A stretch of DNA of 64,000 bases, from assembly GCF_964275005.1 (NCBI RefSeq), contig NC_092697.1, positions 13,499,327-13,563,326 on the forward strand, given 5' to 3'. Positions 23,401 to 34,504 of this stretch are shown here, one piece after another. Source of the stretch: Diadema setosum (Eukaryota; Echinodermata; Echinoidea; Diadematoida; Diadematidae). Within the stretch, counting starts at the first letter, position 1. Every line of letters begins with the position of its first letter. The position numbers were made by a program, and so were the translations under genes. The notes under the pieces were generated by a model that had not been told where the DNA came from, did not search any database, and was given only the letters and a program-made list of their open reading frames with translations.

Positions 23401-26000
23401 AGTTTGGATAGAAAGAGTAGAAATTTACAAGCACAAATTATGAAAATTTGATCACAATCGGATTGACAGAAAGGAATTTATGAAATTTTATAGATTCTCT
23501 ATTTTTTTTTTTTTTTTTGGTTGTGTTAAAAAAAATTATCGGACAGTGGATTATAAATATACTCAAGTATTCAAGTGAATGAGCTGATAATGTCATTACC
23601 TCACAATGCAGAAAAAGAAAATTCCATTCTTCTGCTCTATATGAAAGTGTAAAATACATTGTTATTCCTGGCTGAATAACTTCACAGAGTAATCAGTCAT
23701 AATCATATTAGAATTCTGGGATGGGGAAATACGGCTGTTGCCTTTCTACAAAACTGAACCTGGAACTTACGTGATTTGATGTACAAACTATGCAAGCTGT
23801 GAGGATGTGTTCAGATCGCTAGTTGCATATCCATATTGATCGTTCAAGAGCAGTTAAAAGTGAACATGAGCAAAACTTCACAATTTCATAATTTGCCTCA
23901 TCTTTATCCGATTCGGATCAAAATATTGTCTGTTGTGTGTGATGTTGTTGCTGTTTTTGTTGTTGTTTTAATTTTACTTTTTCTGTTCAGACGAACTTTC
24001 AGCTGGTCTGGAATACCCCTTTAAATCACTACCAAATCATATTACACTGTGTATGTTAACTGGTATGGTAAATAGACAGTGTCGTTTGAATTCTAACGAC
24101 AACACGTTTTCCTACCCTATATAGTTCATTCTGAACGAGATTCATTATTGAATTAGCCAGAAATATTGGTCCTATGACGTTCTCTGCGAAACCGTCGACT
24201 ATAGCAAAGTATGGTTGGTATGTCTACCCACAAAATGGATTCTTACTGTGCTGACCCCTTATTACCGTGTTTCCCCACTCTTATTTCAATTTACCCTGAG
24301 CCTCCTCTCAGTTCCCCATGGACCTACTACAGGTCCATGGTTCCCCAGCCCTTTTGAACCTTTCATTGCCTCGCCCATCCGGTACGACACGATGAATGGG
24401 GAAACTCGATGAAGTATTGTGTTACTGACCGAGTTCTGTTGACCGCGAGAGAGCCGGCGGATTAAAACGCTAATAACCACCTGTATGAATGAGTGGATGC
24501 TTCGAGGAATCCACCCTCATTCTCATTTTACCATTATGTCCAGAGATCACCCCACCCTCTTGCAAGATCTGTACAAATTACAGAAACTATACACCGCAAC
24601 AATTTGTCGTTATCAATACCTCGAGAACGTTTTGGTGACGAAAGCCAACAAGGAGTTTTGTAGTTGTTCCTGTTAATATCCCTGAATAGGCATAATGTTG
24701 TACTAAATCTAATGGAAATTTACTCGCCATCTAGTGGACTAATTCTATGATTTAATGGACAAATTTGACTTCGTACAGTCACGTATTTACATGGGCAAAT
24801 TATGATTAAGGGGAAAACTGCGGTTTGTAACGCGTCATCCAATATTCATCCCAACTGAAGGGAAATAACAGAGTGGAATGCGAGTGTGAATGGGGCCGAA
24901 GGACAACGTAATGATACGATTTTGCGCCCTTCTGTTGACCGCTGAGCAACAGATAAGGTGTTTGGCGCCTTTATGAGACACAGCACAAAAATGTACCAAA
25001 GCACAGTCATGGGTCAGCGGGTTTATTGACCATTAGGAAACCTATGGTGATCTTGTCTTCAAAATCCATGTTTCGCAGCAACGACTAAGACGCAACAAAG
25101 ATTCATACTTGTCGTGCAAAGATATCTTTTAACGCCAATGGTCCATTGAATTGAAAAACCTTCAGTGTTAGATAATTAGTTGTGACATACAAGTATATCA
25201 TAGGCCCCTATCACACATGGGAAACGTGTTATAGGGTCATGCAGTTTCTAGCCCGTTCATTTACACGCATAACAACATATTTTGAGCTAAATAACAATGT
25301 AATGAATTCAATAAGTTGAATATGGCATACCAACTTGTCTTATATTTACGATGAAATTGCTCTTGCGTTGAGGAAAAGCTCCATTGGCATTGTTAGCTAA
25401 TCTATCGAAATCGCAGTGATAAAGAAATCATACATTTAATTATCAGAGGGTTGGTTTAAGTATACTATTCTACAAAGGTGCGGCCATGTGTGCATGCTAA
25501 TAGATGTTGAATGCGTTACGTAAACAACAAAACGTTTGCACGATTTTTGCTAGACAGAATAGTCTCCTTGTACTGGTCTGTAAATTTGTTGAGAAGTTTG
25601 TTACTCTATCTGCGTTTTCAACGTTTAAAGATTCTCCTTGAATGATTTACTTTTTAACCTTCTCATCTACGGTGATAATTTATATTGATATGGTATGATA
25701 TACTGACACACAAAAGATAAGAGTTTTTATGATGATGATCACTCGGTTTTGATGAGATCTTTTCAAATACTGCCAGTCTTCCCTTTAATTGTGGTGACAG
25801 TTACTGCTATCAATAATCATACATCATCAATCACCAAGCGCATTTCGCTCATTGCTTTTTTATTCTAACAGGCGTCAAACAGCAGAAGAGTATCAACCAC
25901 ACGGGAGTGGAGTCCCGTGATCCCTGGCAAGTTACTGTAACTTTCAATGACCACGTGATGGCGCTATTTCATTTTGACGCCGCCCTCGTCACCGTCTAGA
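20425..26000. other. Long gene-free stretch
   Basis: No gene recognised. There is (GT)n and a poly(G) run at about 20563-20643. At 21120-21150 the minus strand holds AAGATGGCGTC, both a strong translation-start context and a YY1-like motif, in a CG-containing patch. This could be a promoter or 5' exon, but the frame behind it is short and unrecognised. The rest is AT-rich single-copy-looking DNA. Confidence 0.4.
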
Positions 26001-29000
26001 TTTCACTTTGCCTGTATTTTTTGGTCCTACCGTGAGCATTTTTTTTTTTTTTTTTTTTTTGGTATGAATTAACTATTTGTTCGGTAAATCATTCTTTCCT
26101 TCCTACGTTTCTCCGTCTTTCCTCCTTCCTTTAATTTATTCAGTCAGTCACTCGTCAACACACACGTAAATAAATACATGAACAAGTGAAATGCAGTGAC
26201 CACGTTTTGAATTTCTTTTTAAAGACACGAAAACAGAGGTTATCCGGACATCTATGGGCAGCATTTGTTTTCACTTCAGATAATATTTAAAAAAAAAACA
26301 CACACACACACACATTAAAATTGCAATCAGCCATATTACATATAATACAGCAAAACACATGCAGTGTGCACGTAAATCATCAACACTGATCCACTGTACT
26401 ACAACAAAAATCGATGGTACCTACGACCCATTGCCCCCCGCTAACACTTTTATTATGCACTTCTCAGAAACAATGCAACAATGTACAAAGGTGCATAACA
26501 TCACTTGTTGTGATGCCCATTTGGCTGACTTTATTGGTGATGACATCACGAATGGCAAGAATTTTTTTCTTTTTCTTTTTCTTTTTTTTTGGGGGGGGGG
26601 TCAAATTTTTAGAAGATGAGGCTCTGTGAGTGCAAAAAAAAAAGAAGAAAAATGACAAAATTATTTAAAAATCTGAAACATATTTTGATCAAACAACTTC
26701 AGATTTTGTAATTTGTAGACCTATTTCATCATACAGAACTTACAATGGAGATGGATATCAGGAGATATTTATAGACATAATTAAGTTTCATGTTATCTCT
26801 TGATTATTTTTTTTTTCTTTTTACTGGTACTTCAGTGGTAACTTTGCAACATTGAGGACTTCATCATTGCACACATTGATGAATCAATGATAACAGGACA
26901 CTATTTGCAAGGGTACACAACAGGGCTGGCGCTGTGTTGTTAGAAGTAGGGGGGGCAGTGTAGATTTTTGGTGCGGGTAAGAAAAGGGGGTCAATAATGG
27001 TTGGACCATGCATATACATGTACAACTGTACATTCCTATGTATTATGCACAAAAACAAAATGTCGGGCCTGACCCCTCCCTACCCCCAACCCCAACCTCT
27101 GGTTGTGCTGGCCCCCTGCACAACTACTGCATGGAATCGGTGTACTACTACAAATCCAATTACATGTAGAGAAAACACCATGATACAAGACAAACAAAAA
27201 TCACACCATGACATAGCAATCATTTAAACTATAAATGGAAAAAAAAAATGAAGATACATACAATGACATTTACACGTAAAACAAGAAGGGTCCTACTACA
27301 TTATGTCTCATACACCAAAAGAGTTATCATCACACATCCACATGAAATACAGAATGATGCAGAAATTGATTCATTGCAATGGCTTTATTCCCTATACAGG
27401 ACAGACAATGCACATACGAGTACCGCGGACAGTGAGAGACAACCATCTCCCTTGTCAGAATGGAAGATGTGCATATTGAATTGGCAAGTCAGATACAAGT
27501 GAAGTTTTTCATTTTGTTCATACAACAGGTATTGTGCAGATGCGAACTGTGGCTCATTAATGTACTACTTCTTGATAGATTTTTCCAACAGGACCGATGA
27601 AATCAGTTTACTACTACTCAGAATATTACACCAAAGGTGAGTGATTATAAGGATTGTAAGAATATTTTGCATGAGATAAGCTAACATGGTGTGTAACAGT
27701 GAGTTGACACATCATTCTTGTGTTACGAAAAAAAAAGAGAGAGAGAGAGAAGTTTATCCTCCTAAAAATGAATGTGAGGTTTGTTTAGTTTGTGTGCTCA
27801 TTAAAAGTCAGACAAAATTAACCTTAGCTAGATAAGGTACATCTCCTCCTTTTCCTCCTCCTCCTCCCCATTCTCTTCCCCCTTCTTCTTTATATTACTA
27901 CATCACCCATTCACTTTTGCTAAAGGTCACTATTAATACATGTATTCACACAGTTATAAGAATGGGGAGCAACTCTAACCCCCTCCCCAACCCACTCCAC
28001 CCCCATCATGGTGCTTCCTAACACAAACTTTCTCAGGTTTAAAAAACAAAAACAAAACAAAAAAAAAACTCATTTGTATGATAATCTGTTCAGTCTTGCA
28101 AATCCTGAAACACAAACAAAATTAACGAGACGCATTCTTAACACCAGATCATATGTCTATCAGATGTCAAAAGTTATTTAAATGTCATACAGACAGAGTT
28201 GAGAATAGAAAGTCAAGTCAATTGTGATATCAAACAATTCCAATCACCAAGAAAATGAAAAAAGACACAGAAAACAATTCCCTATCACTTTTAGAACAAA
28301 ATTAAAATTTTTCAATTTGCTTTGTGCATCACACACTTAATAAACAAGTATTCAAATTGTAAAGCCCACAAAGGCAAGACACAACCTTTAAAACATGCCA
28401 AATTTCCCCCGGCATACGTTTGTACTCAAAATAAAGTCTACGAAGAATGTGTTCACTTGTAGAACATAAAATCAACAATGTGTTCCACAGATTATCAGCC
28501 AAAATGCATCAAATTCATTATCACATCATACCACATGAAACCTCAGCCAAACCACACGCCCAACATACCTTGCCATGTAATAATTGCCAAAAGATAGTAC
28601 TAGACATGAGCAAACAACCACAACTTTTCATACACAAATTTGAAAGGGGGGAAGTATCATGCAACACAATCATCTTAAACTTTAAAAAGTTGCGGCAACC
28701 TCAAGCAGTTGAAATATTTGGATGGATAATGCGGACAACATGATAAGCTCACAGGTCTTCTTGCATTGCGAAAACAGTGATACCTATAAGCCCTGGTAGC
28801 GTGGGGAAACATGGGTGGCCGGATGGAATTCGCTGCCCGATGGTGGCATTCTTAAAACTACAAATAGCACCCGTCAGCCATGTGTCGGCGAATGTGAGCA
28901 TCAAAGTGTACGCTCATCAGGAACGGTCAAATCCGCTTGACATTCTTATGTGTGTAATTAGGGGGTCAGTGATAGGTGCTGCACACACTTTGTTACGGGG

Positions 29001-29071
29001 ATTCTCGAATGTACACGTATCTGAACTGGGCCAGCCCTCCCACTCCATGGTGTCCCCACGCTACAAGGTCT
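26001..29071. other. AT-rich stretch of intron or 3'UTR character
   Basis: No protein gene recognised. The plus strand is rich in A and CA and in ACATGTAC-like words, unlike the first 25 kb. A homopyrimidine block of CTCCT/TTCC units lies at about 27843-27890. It could be the 3' untranslated or intronic part of a minus-strand transcript, but nothing fixes a transcript here. Confidence 0.35.
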
Positions 29072-29164
29072 TTAACCCATTGAGGACGAGTCCAGAGTAC
29101 ACTCGGGCAGGTGTCTGTTGGAAATGTGTGTTGTAGCAAAATCAGCCCATCCTCAATGGGTTAA
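29072..29164. mobile_element. Small TTAA-flanked MITE (93 bp)
   Basis: Left end TTAACCCATTGAGGACGA and right end CATCCTCAATGGGTTAA are inverted copies of about 15 bp, each bearing TTAA. The interior of about 60 bp is non-coding. Confidence 0.7.
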
Positions 29165-29739
29165 TGAATGACTACATTGCTGATGTTGGAAGCTCAAATT
29201 TGCTCCCTTTACTTCAGTTTCACACTTGCCTTGCTACAGTATTTACACAATATGGCAGCTAAAGTGTACCCTCTTCACACCTGAAAAATTATTTCCTCCT
29301 AGCATTGTCACCAGAAACTGTAACATCTAGACAATTCTTGTGTACAGGCAATGCCTATTGTATAAGACACATTCACTGCAACATACTAAAAATTGTACTG
29401 TACATGACATAAACATGGTGTACATGTATTTGCTCACACAAAATTCTCACACAGAAACGTCTGACAAAGTTGTTTATCAGGCAGCAATGCAAATTAGTAG
29501 AATATGATGAACAATCATAAATTATGACTTTGGCTGATTATATCTGGTTGGTTTATCAAAGACACACCTTTGCGTGACTGACTGGCAGATATATTCCTGT
29601 TGATTTTATGAGTGGTTTTCAGAAAAGTACATGATTCACCCATTTTCATTCAGTGTATAGCTTGCGAACCACATAAATATACAGTGTATACCTTAAAAAA
29701 AAAGAAAAAAAAGAAAGAAAATGATACACATATCATCCT

Positions 29740-29935
29740 GTGCCCGGGCGAGTTTGCAAAAGCACACAATCACAGAAAAGTGTGCCTGGAAGAACAACAT
29801 GAACACTGGCAAGGCCCATACAAATGTAAGTATAATGTGCGCCTTGCGTGCGTTCATGACGTTCTACCGGGCACACCTTCCTTGATTCGCATGCGTTCAC
29901 GTCATTCTCCTGGGCAAACGACAATATATACAAAT
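29740..29935. repeat. Diverged foldback element
   Basis: The left segment with GTGTGCCTGGAAGAACAACA and CACTGGCAAGGC pairs with the right segment GCCTTGCGTGCGTTCATGAC and GGGCACAC. CCCGGGC-type outer sequences also match. Arms are about 80 bp with many differences and a loop of about 25 bp. Long open frames on both strands here are side effects of the inverted structure. Confidence 0.55.
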
Positions 29936-30705
29936 TGCACTAAAACACAGCATATACAGCATTTATCTGTACACCACAGCATGCAACAAATAAACATAGA
30001 AAGTACATACATGTAGATACAAAGTCAAGTCACATTCATACTAGCATTGCAACTGACAATTTGTACAGCTGGCCAGATCACATTAAATCCTAACATTATC
30101 AGTCAGTGAGTCTTGGGAATTGCAACTGCAACTAGGGATTTCATCCTATATCTTTCTGTGAGGAATTATACATTGCTCCAACCTGAGCTTGAAAATTAGA
30201 GTACATCATACATATCATGAAAATAAGACATGACAGAGTATCATTTATATTCTCACAGGAGTTGTCTACTCTATATTAATTTCAATTCATTTTGACAAAC
30301 AAATTTGACTTGATTGAACTTGCAACAAAATACATCTAACATATTTGACAGTCTTGGCTTACCATACAAATATACTCCTATCACATTGGCTCAAAGAAAA
30401 AAAAAAAACCCTATTACACAATCATCAACGTTTCAAAGGTGATGAAATATTAAAGACAGGATTGGAAAAATCCTGATCCAGTCACTCAACGAGAGTTCAT
30501 TAATCTTTTTTAATAGTATCCACAGGTACGCTGAAAAAGGTTATTCTTCCTGTTTAAAAAACAAAAACAAAACAAAAACAAAACAACAAAGAAAAAAATT
30601 AACTCCCAAGTTGATTGGCTGGTGATTCCATCATAAGCAAAAGACCTACAGTAATGCTGAATCCAAAGCTCACACAATATGCAGCTTCAAAATTAATGGA
30701 TATAA

Positions 30706-30952
30706 CGTCGCTGGGGTGACAAGACCTTGTATCTCAAATTTTGGGGAAAATGACTTTTTTGCATTAGTGGTCAAATAATCTGTTAAGTGATGTCCTGTCC
30801 AAATCCCAGCTGTCTTACCCCAAAAATGAAGCCACCACGGCATGTCAAAGGAACGGCTATCCCATTCAGTATAGTGCTTTGGCCGCCATGTTTTTTGGCT
30901 CTCCTGAACATTTGACATTTTTGAGATACAAGGTCTTGTCACCCCAGCGACG
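30706..30952. mobile_element. CGTCGCTGGGG foldback-end transposon, copy 1
   Basis: Terminal inverted repeats of about 33 bp start CGTCGCTGGGGTGACAAGAC; the right end is the reverse complement. A possible 4-bp target duplication ATAA lies at 30702-30705 and 30953-30956. The interior is unique and, read on the minus strand, is open across about 80 codons (includes DSRSFDMPWWLHFWGKTA). A second copy in opposite orientation is at 50574-50821 and keeps the same open interior frame. Confidence 0.8.
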
Positions 30953-30986
30953 ATAAGTGACCCGCAGTGATTTACCCATTGGTTTT

Positions 30987-31375
30987 TTAAAGGGATGGTA
31001 TAGCATTGGTTGAGGTGAGGATTAGCAAGATACTTGGAACCACTTTATTAAATCTTAAAGAACATACAATTCTAAGAGAAATTCAAAGTTTAATTGACGA
31101 AAATTTATTCTGAAATGTCCGAGATATCCAAAAACACAGTGAAATAAAGCGATCCTAATAAAAGGTGGGTCCCACCTTTTATTAGGATTGCTATGTTTTG
31201 GATATCTCAGCCATTTCAAAACTAATTTTTATCAAACAAACTTTGAATTTCTCTTGAAATTATATGCTCTTGCATATTTCATATTAAAGAGGTTTCTCAT
31301 CATCTCAAAAGAATATAATCAATGAAGTTTGAAACCTGAAGCCCCATCTCAACAGAAACTGTGCCATCTCTATAA
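30987..31375. mobile_element. TTAA-flanked foldback MITE, copy 3
   Basis: Begins TTAAAGGGATGGTATAG. The two arms mirror each other around AAAGGTGGGTCCCACCTTTT, a perfect palindrome. The right end (GTGCCATCTCTATAA) is more diverged, so this copy looks older than copies 2 and 4. Confidence 0.75.
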
Positions 31376-32602
31376 ATGCTTATCTTACATACATACTACA
31401 CGCTGTTTCTTCCTGGTCTGTCACTAGTAATATAATATGAGATGCCAAACACCACACTTTAAATTGAATTACTCATTAGCTATTGAAGAGTCACTTCAGT
31501 TCAGTTAGTATGCATCTGGCTCTGTGCTTAGTAATTTTATAAACCAGCATTATTACGGTGATGCAATAAGATACATGTAGGTGCATTTGTAGATTACGGC
31601 ACACGTCCAATTCAGACAAGAATTAGAGGGATATTTAAAAAAATATAAAAAAATAAAAAAATAAAAAAAAAACATTCTCCATAATGCTACCAAATCATAA
31701 TTTCATACAAAGTTTGAAAAGAATGATAAATCATTATAATATGAAAGTTGATAAACATAATCCACCCTCTATAACCCGAATGTACCACTGTATATTCACC
31801 AAATCATATATCAAACCATATACCAAGAAATGATTCTCACAGTCCCCAAAATAAGCAAAAAATCTTTCTTTACATGCTCCATGAGAAATACATTCTATGG
31901 AATATCTACAAGAGCTTCACAAATGTTAACCCAATAATGAATATTTCAACAAGATGAAAGCAGTAAAGCCTAGAATAATATCCACAACATGCTATCAATC
32001 ATCTTAATGGTATTAATGAACAACGTCATGTCGGGATCACAGTGTTTTATAAAATGCAACAAAGATAAGTGTCAAGAAGAACGGTGCCACTCCATTTGCA
32101 AGAGTGAATGCTGAAAATGCTTTTCTTGACTGTGGATGGGATAGATTACACTCTACTGGGACAAGAGAAGGTGACAGGATGGAGGGAAAAAAAAAAAGGT
32201 TACCATGTTCCTACTCTGTCATGACGTACTCTGCCACATATTACACATTTGCCAATCTTTCCATTAATTTCAATCACAATATATTATTCATAATTACTAA
32301 AACTTTTATCTAGAAGTAGATTTCATGACATAATTCATGTTTCTTTAAAAAGTCCACATTTTCCAGGGAAATTAAGCAGTCATCATGCATGCACAATCGT
32401 GAATATTAGGACATGTAGATTAAAGAAATCTGCATGATCACCCTCAAGCAGGGTGAAAATAGTTCTAAGGAAAGCATCAGCATTTTTCCTGGAATACGTC
32501 TAATCTCATGAACAGATATGATTTCAACAGAAGTCGCTGCTGATGCTCGCCAACACTTTGCTAGCCATCTGGTCGGGGCACTGAAACCGACTAGCCTGGG
32601 AC
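31376..32602. other. AT-rich flank of the minus-strand gene
   Basis: No coding frame recognised. It lies downstream of the stop codon at 32603 on the minus strand and so may hold that gene's 3'UTR; I see no single decisive polyadenylation signal. Confidence 0.4.
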
Positions 32603-33136
32603 TCACAGCTGGAGTTTCCTGATGCGCACACGACACCGACCCGCACGGCTACGGCTACGCCTGCCAAACTTCAGCACCTCGACCTGCGTCCTGTTGAGCC
32701 GACTGCGGTAGTAGTCCGGAATGAGGTAGGGGTTGGTGACGAATCCTAGCTCCTTGTGGATGAAAAGGGTGTGGTCGAGTCTCTCTTGGAGGACTCTGTC
32801 CAGCTTCATGCGCCTGAGAAGTACTCTGAACTGCCGCCCCTTGACGTTTGGCGGGGCGTGGCGGGCGGAGTGCAGCTTCCCGTCTCCCTTGCGACTGACC
32901 GGACCGACTCTGCCGTCGCTGCATCTCCCATGACTCAGTTTCAGTTTGTGGAGCAGAATACTGAACTTCTGGTATTGTCCGCACAGGGGCGTTCTGTCGC
33001 CCCTCCACGGCTTGGACAGCATCCGCCTCTCATGGAGTGAAAGCCTCTTCAGGGGGATGATGCACTTATGCATCCCTCTGTCCCCAAGCATGATTTTGCG
33101 CATCACCACCTGACACTTCTTGGGAGTCACCTCCAT
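32603..33136 (-). CDS. Single-exon gene for a basic 177-residue protein, family unknown
   Basis: ATG (33134-33136, context ACAAGATGG) to TGA (32603-32605) on the minus strand. An in-frame TGA four codons upstream fixes the start. The codon pattern is strongly gene-like: third positions are mostly G or C (AAG, CTG, CTC, ATC, GTC, GAC) although the surroundings are AT-rich. The product is very rich in Arg, Lys and Leu, begins MEVTPKKCQVVMRKIML, has a Leu/Arg helical segment (GRQFRVLLRRMKLDRVLQER) and ends in an Arg/Ser-rich tail (RRSRSRAGRCRVRIRKLQL). No signal peptide or membrane helix is visible. I do not recognise the family; nuclear, nucleolar or mitochondrial RNA binding would fit its charge but is only a guess. 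It may be an intronless gene, a retrocopy or one exon of a longer gene. SMIM27 lies 1.4 kb upstream on the same strand. Confidence 0.68.
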   Translation of the reverse strand: MEVTPKKCQVVMRKIMLGDRGMHKCIIPLKRLSLHERRMLSKPWRGDRTPLCGQYQKFSILLHKLKLSHGRCSDGRVGPVSRKGDGKLHSARHAPPNVKGRQFRVLLRRMKLDRVLQERLDHTLFIHKELGFVTNPYLIPDYYRSRLNRTQVEVLKFGRRSRSRAGRCRVRIRKLQL

Positions 33137-34438
33137 CTTGTTTGCTCAATGTATGCAGGCTTACCTGCCTGTCCTCTCACTGTGTTATTTTTACCTGCAG
33201 GTAAAGGAGACACAGTAGAAGTTGCTTCTTATGAATCTCAGGTAAAGACATGCAGTATTGATCAAAAAGTAAAATATCTGTTGCACCATATCTCATTCAA
33301 CTATCACTGCACAATCAATATTATCATTATACATATAATCATTTATTCATTCATTCGGCATTTCCAGAGGACGATAAGAGTTACAAAAACACAAGCATAG
33401 TACATGAGTTTAAGAAATCAGGCTTCCCATGGTGTGCCTCCCATAGCTGCCGAATGGGAAAAAAAGCCATCAGGAATTACTACATTGTATGCCGCTTCCC
33501 CCCCCCCCCCCCCCCCCCCTCCTTGGGCCTTTCCAAAGAATGTTAGGGAGCACATCAGGAAATATCTCAAACAATGTAAATTGATATAACAATTGTAATA
33601 TGCATTTGTATTCAGATTGAGCACGATAAGTAAATCATTGTATAACCACAGGCTGTAATGGTCCTCCTGTTTGTCATTTTTCTGGAGAACATCATTCCTA
33701 CACAGCTTTCATGGTAGTGTCCACCAATAGAGAATTTCACATAAAAGAACTGCTCGGCAGAAGGCGGCAATATAATCTCACTGCGTTACCATCTTCCTGT
33801 CCAAACATGGATTTTGCACATCCAATATGGGATGGTGTCACAAGTCCTTTGTTGGCTTGGCAGTTGTATATACTGTACTACAATTACCATCTGATTTTGA
33901 AAAGAAAAACAAATATTCAAAAATCATAAGGATAACACTTTGTTGACTTTTTCAATTAGATTTTGCATACCACATCAAATTTGTAAATCTTAGATATTAT
34001 TATGTGCAAATTAAAATGTCTACAGCTTGTTCTGCACATCACTTCACACTGATAAATGTATTTCCCACTGTGAGTATCAAAAAGTAACACCTCCTACAAT
34101 ATCACACTTTTGAAAAAACTGTCTTTGCAACAACTTTGAGTAGCCAAGGTATGTTCAACTCTTGATGGGAAAAAAAAACAAAAACATAAAAGGCAAAAGG
34201 AAAAGTACCCTGCAGTGGGTCTGTTGCATACAAAAGTGAACAATCAAACATATGTCAGAAAATCAATCAAGTCCAGTTACGCTAATCGGAATGGAGTATT
34301 CGTAGACTTCGGTTTGATTTCCTGACTTATATTTGATCTCAACTTTTATGCAACAGGGTCCCTGGAGGTAAAGTCACCGTTTGTGCTTGTGCATGTGTGT
34401 GTGTTGTTGTTGATGGCTTTTTTTTTTTTTTTTTCTTC
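33137..34438. other. Spacer between the basic-protein gene and SMIM27
   Basis: Holds a possible splice donor on the minus strand (CAGGTAAGC near 33163-33171) that might serve a 5'UTR intron of the downstream gene, and a poly(C) run of about 20 bp near 33500. Otherwise AT-rich, with no recognised gene. Confidence 0.4.
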
Positions 34439-34444
34439 TTTAAT
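34439..34444 (-). terminator. Candidate polyadenylation signal of SMIM27
   Basis: ATTAAA on the minus strand, about 61 nt after the SMIM27 stop codon. It is followed by a genomic A tract on that strand. A short 3'UTR is inferred; no downstream element could be confirmed. Confidence 0.45.
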
Positions 34445-34504
34445 GCTTACTGTTTACTCGGACGATTCGTTGGAGTTACCAGGGCAGCATCTGAGCAGGA
34501 TCTA

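Noticed and set aside
26930-27110. Possible further GGCGG-type repeat with poly(G) and CCCC blocks
   Set aside because: GGGCTGGCGCTG and a CAGCAC-like right side suggest it, but the ends do not match well enough to delimit an element.
32655-33040. Alternative frames on both strands across the basic-protein gene
   Set aside because: Their composition is Gln/Pro/Arg-rich or random, and the third-position G/C pattern belongs to the 32603-33136 minus frame.
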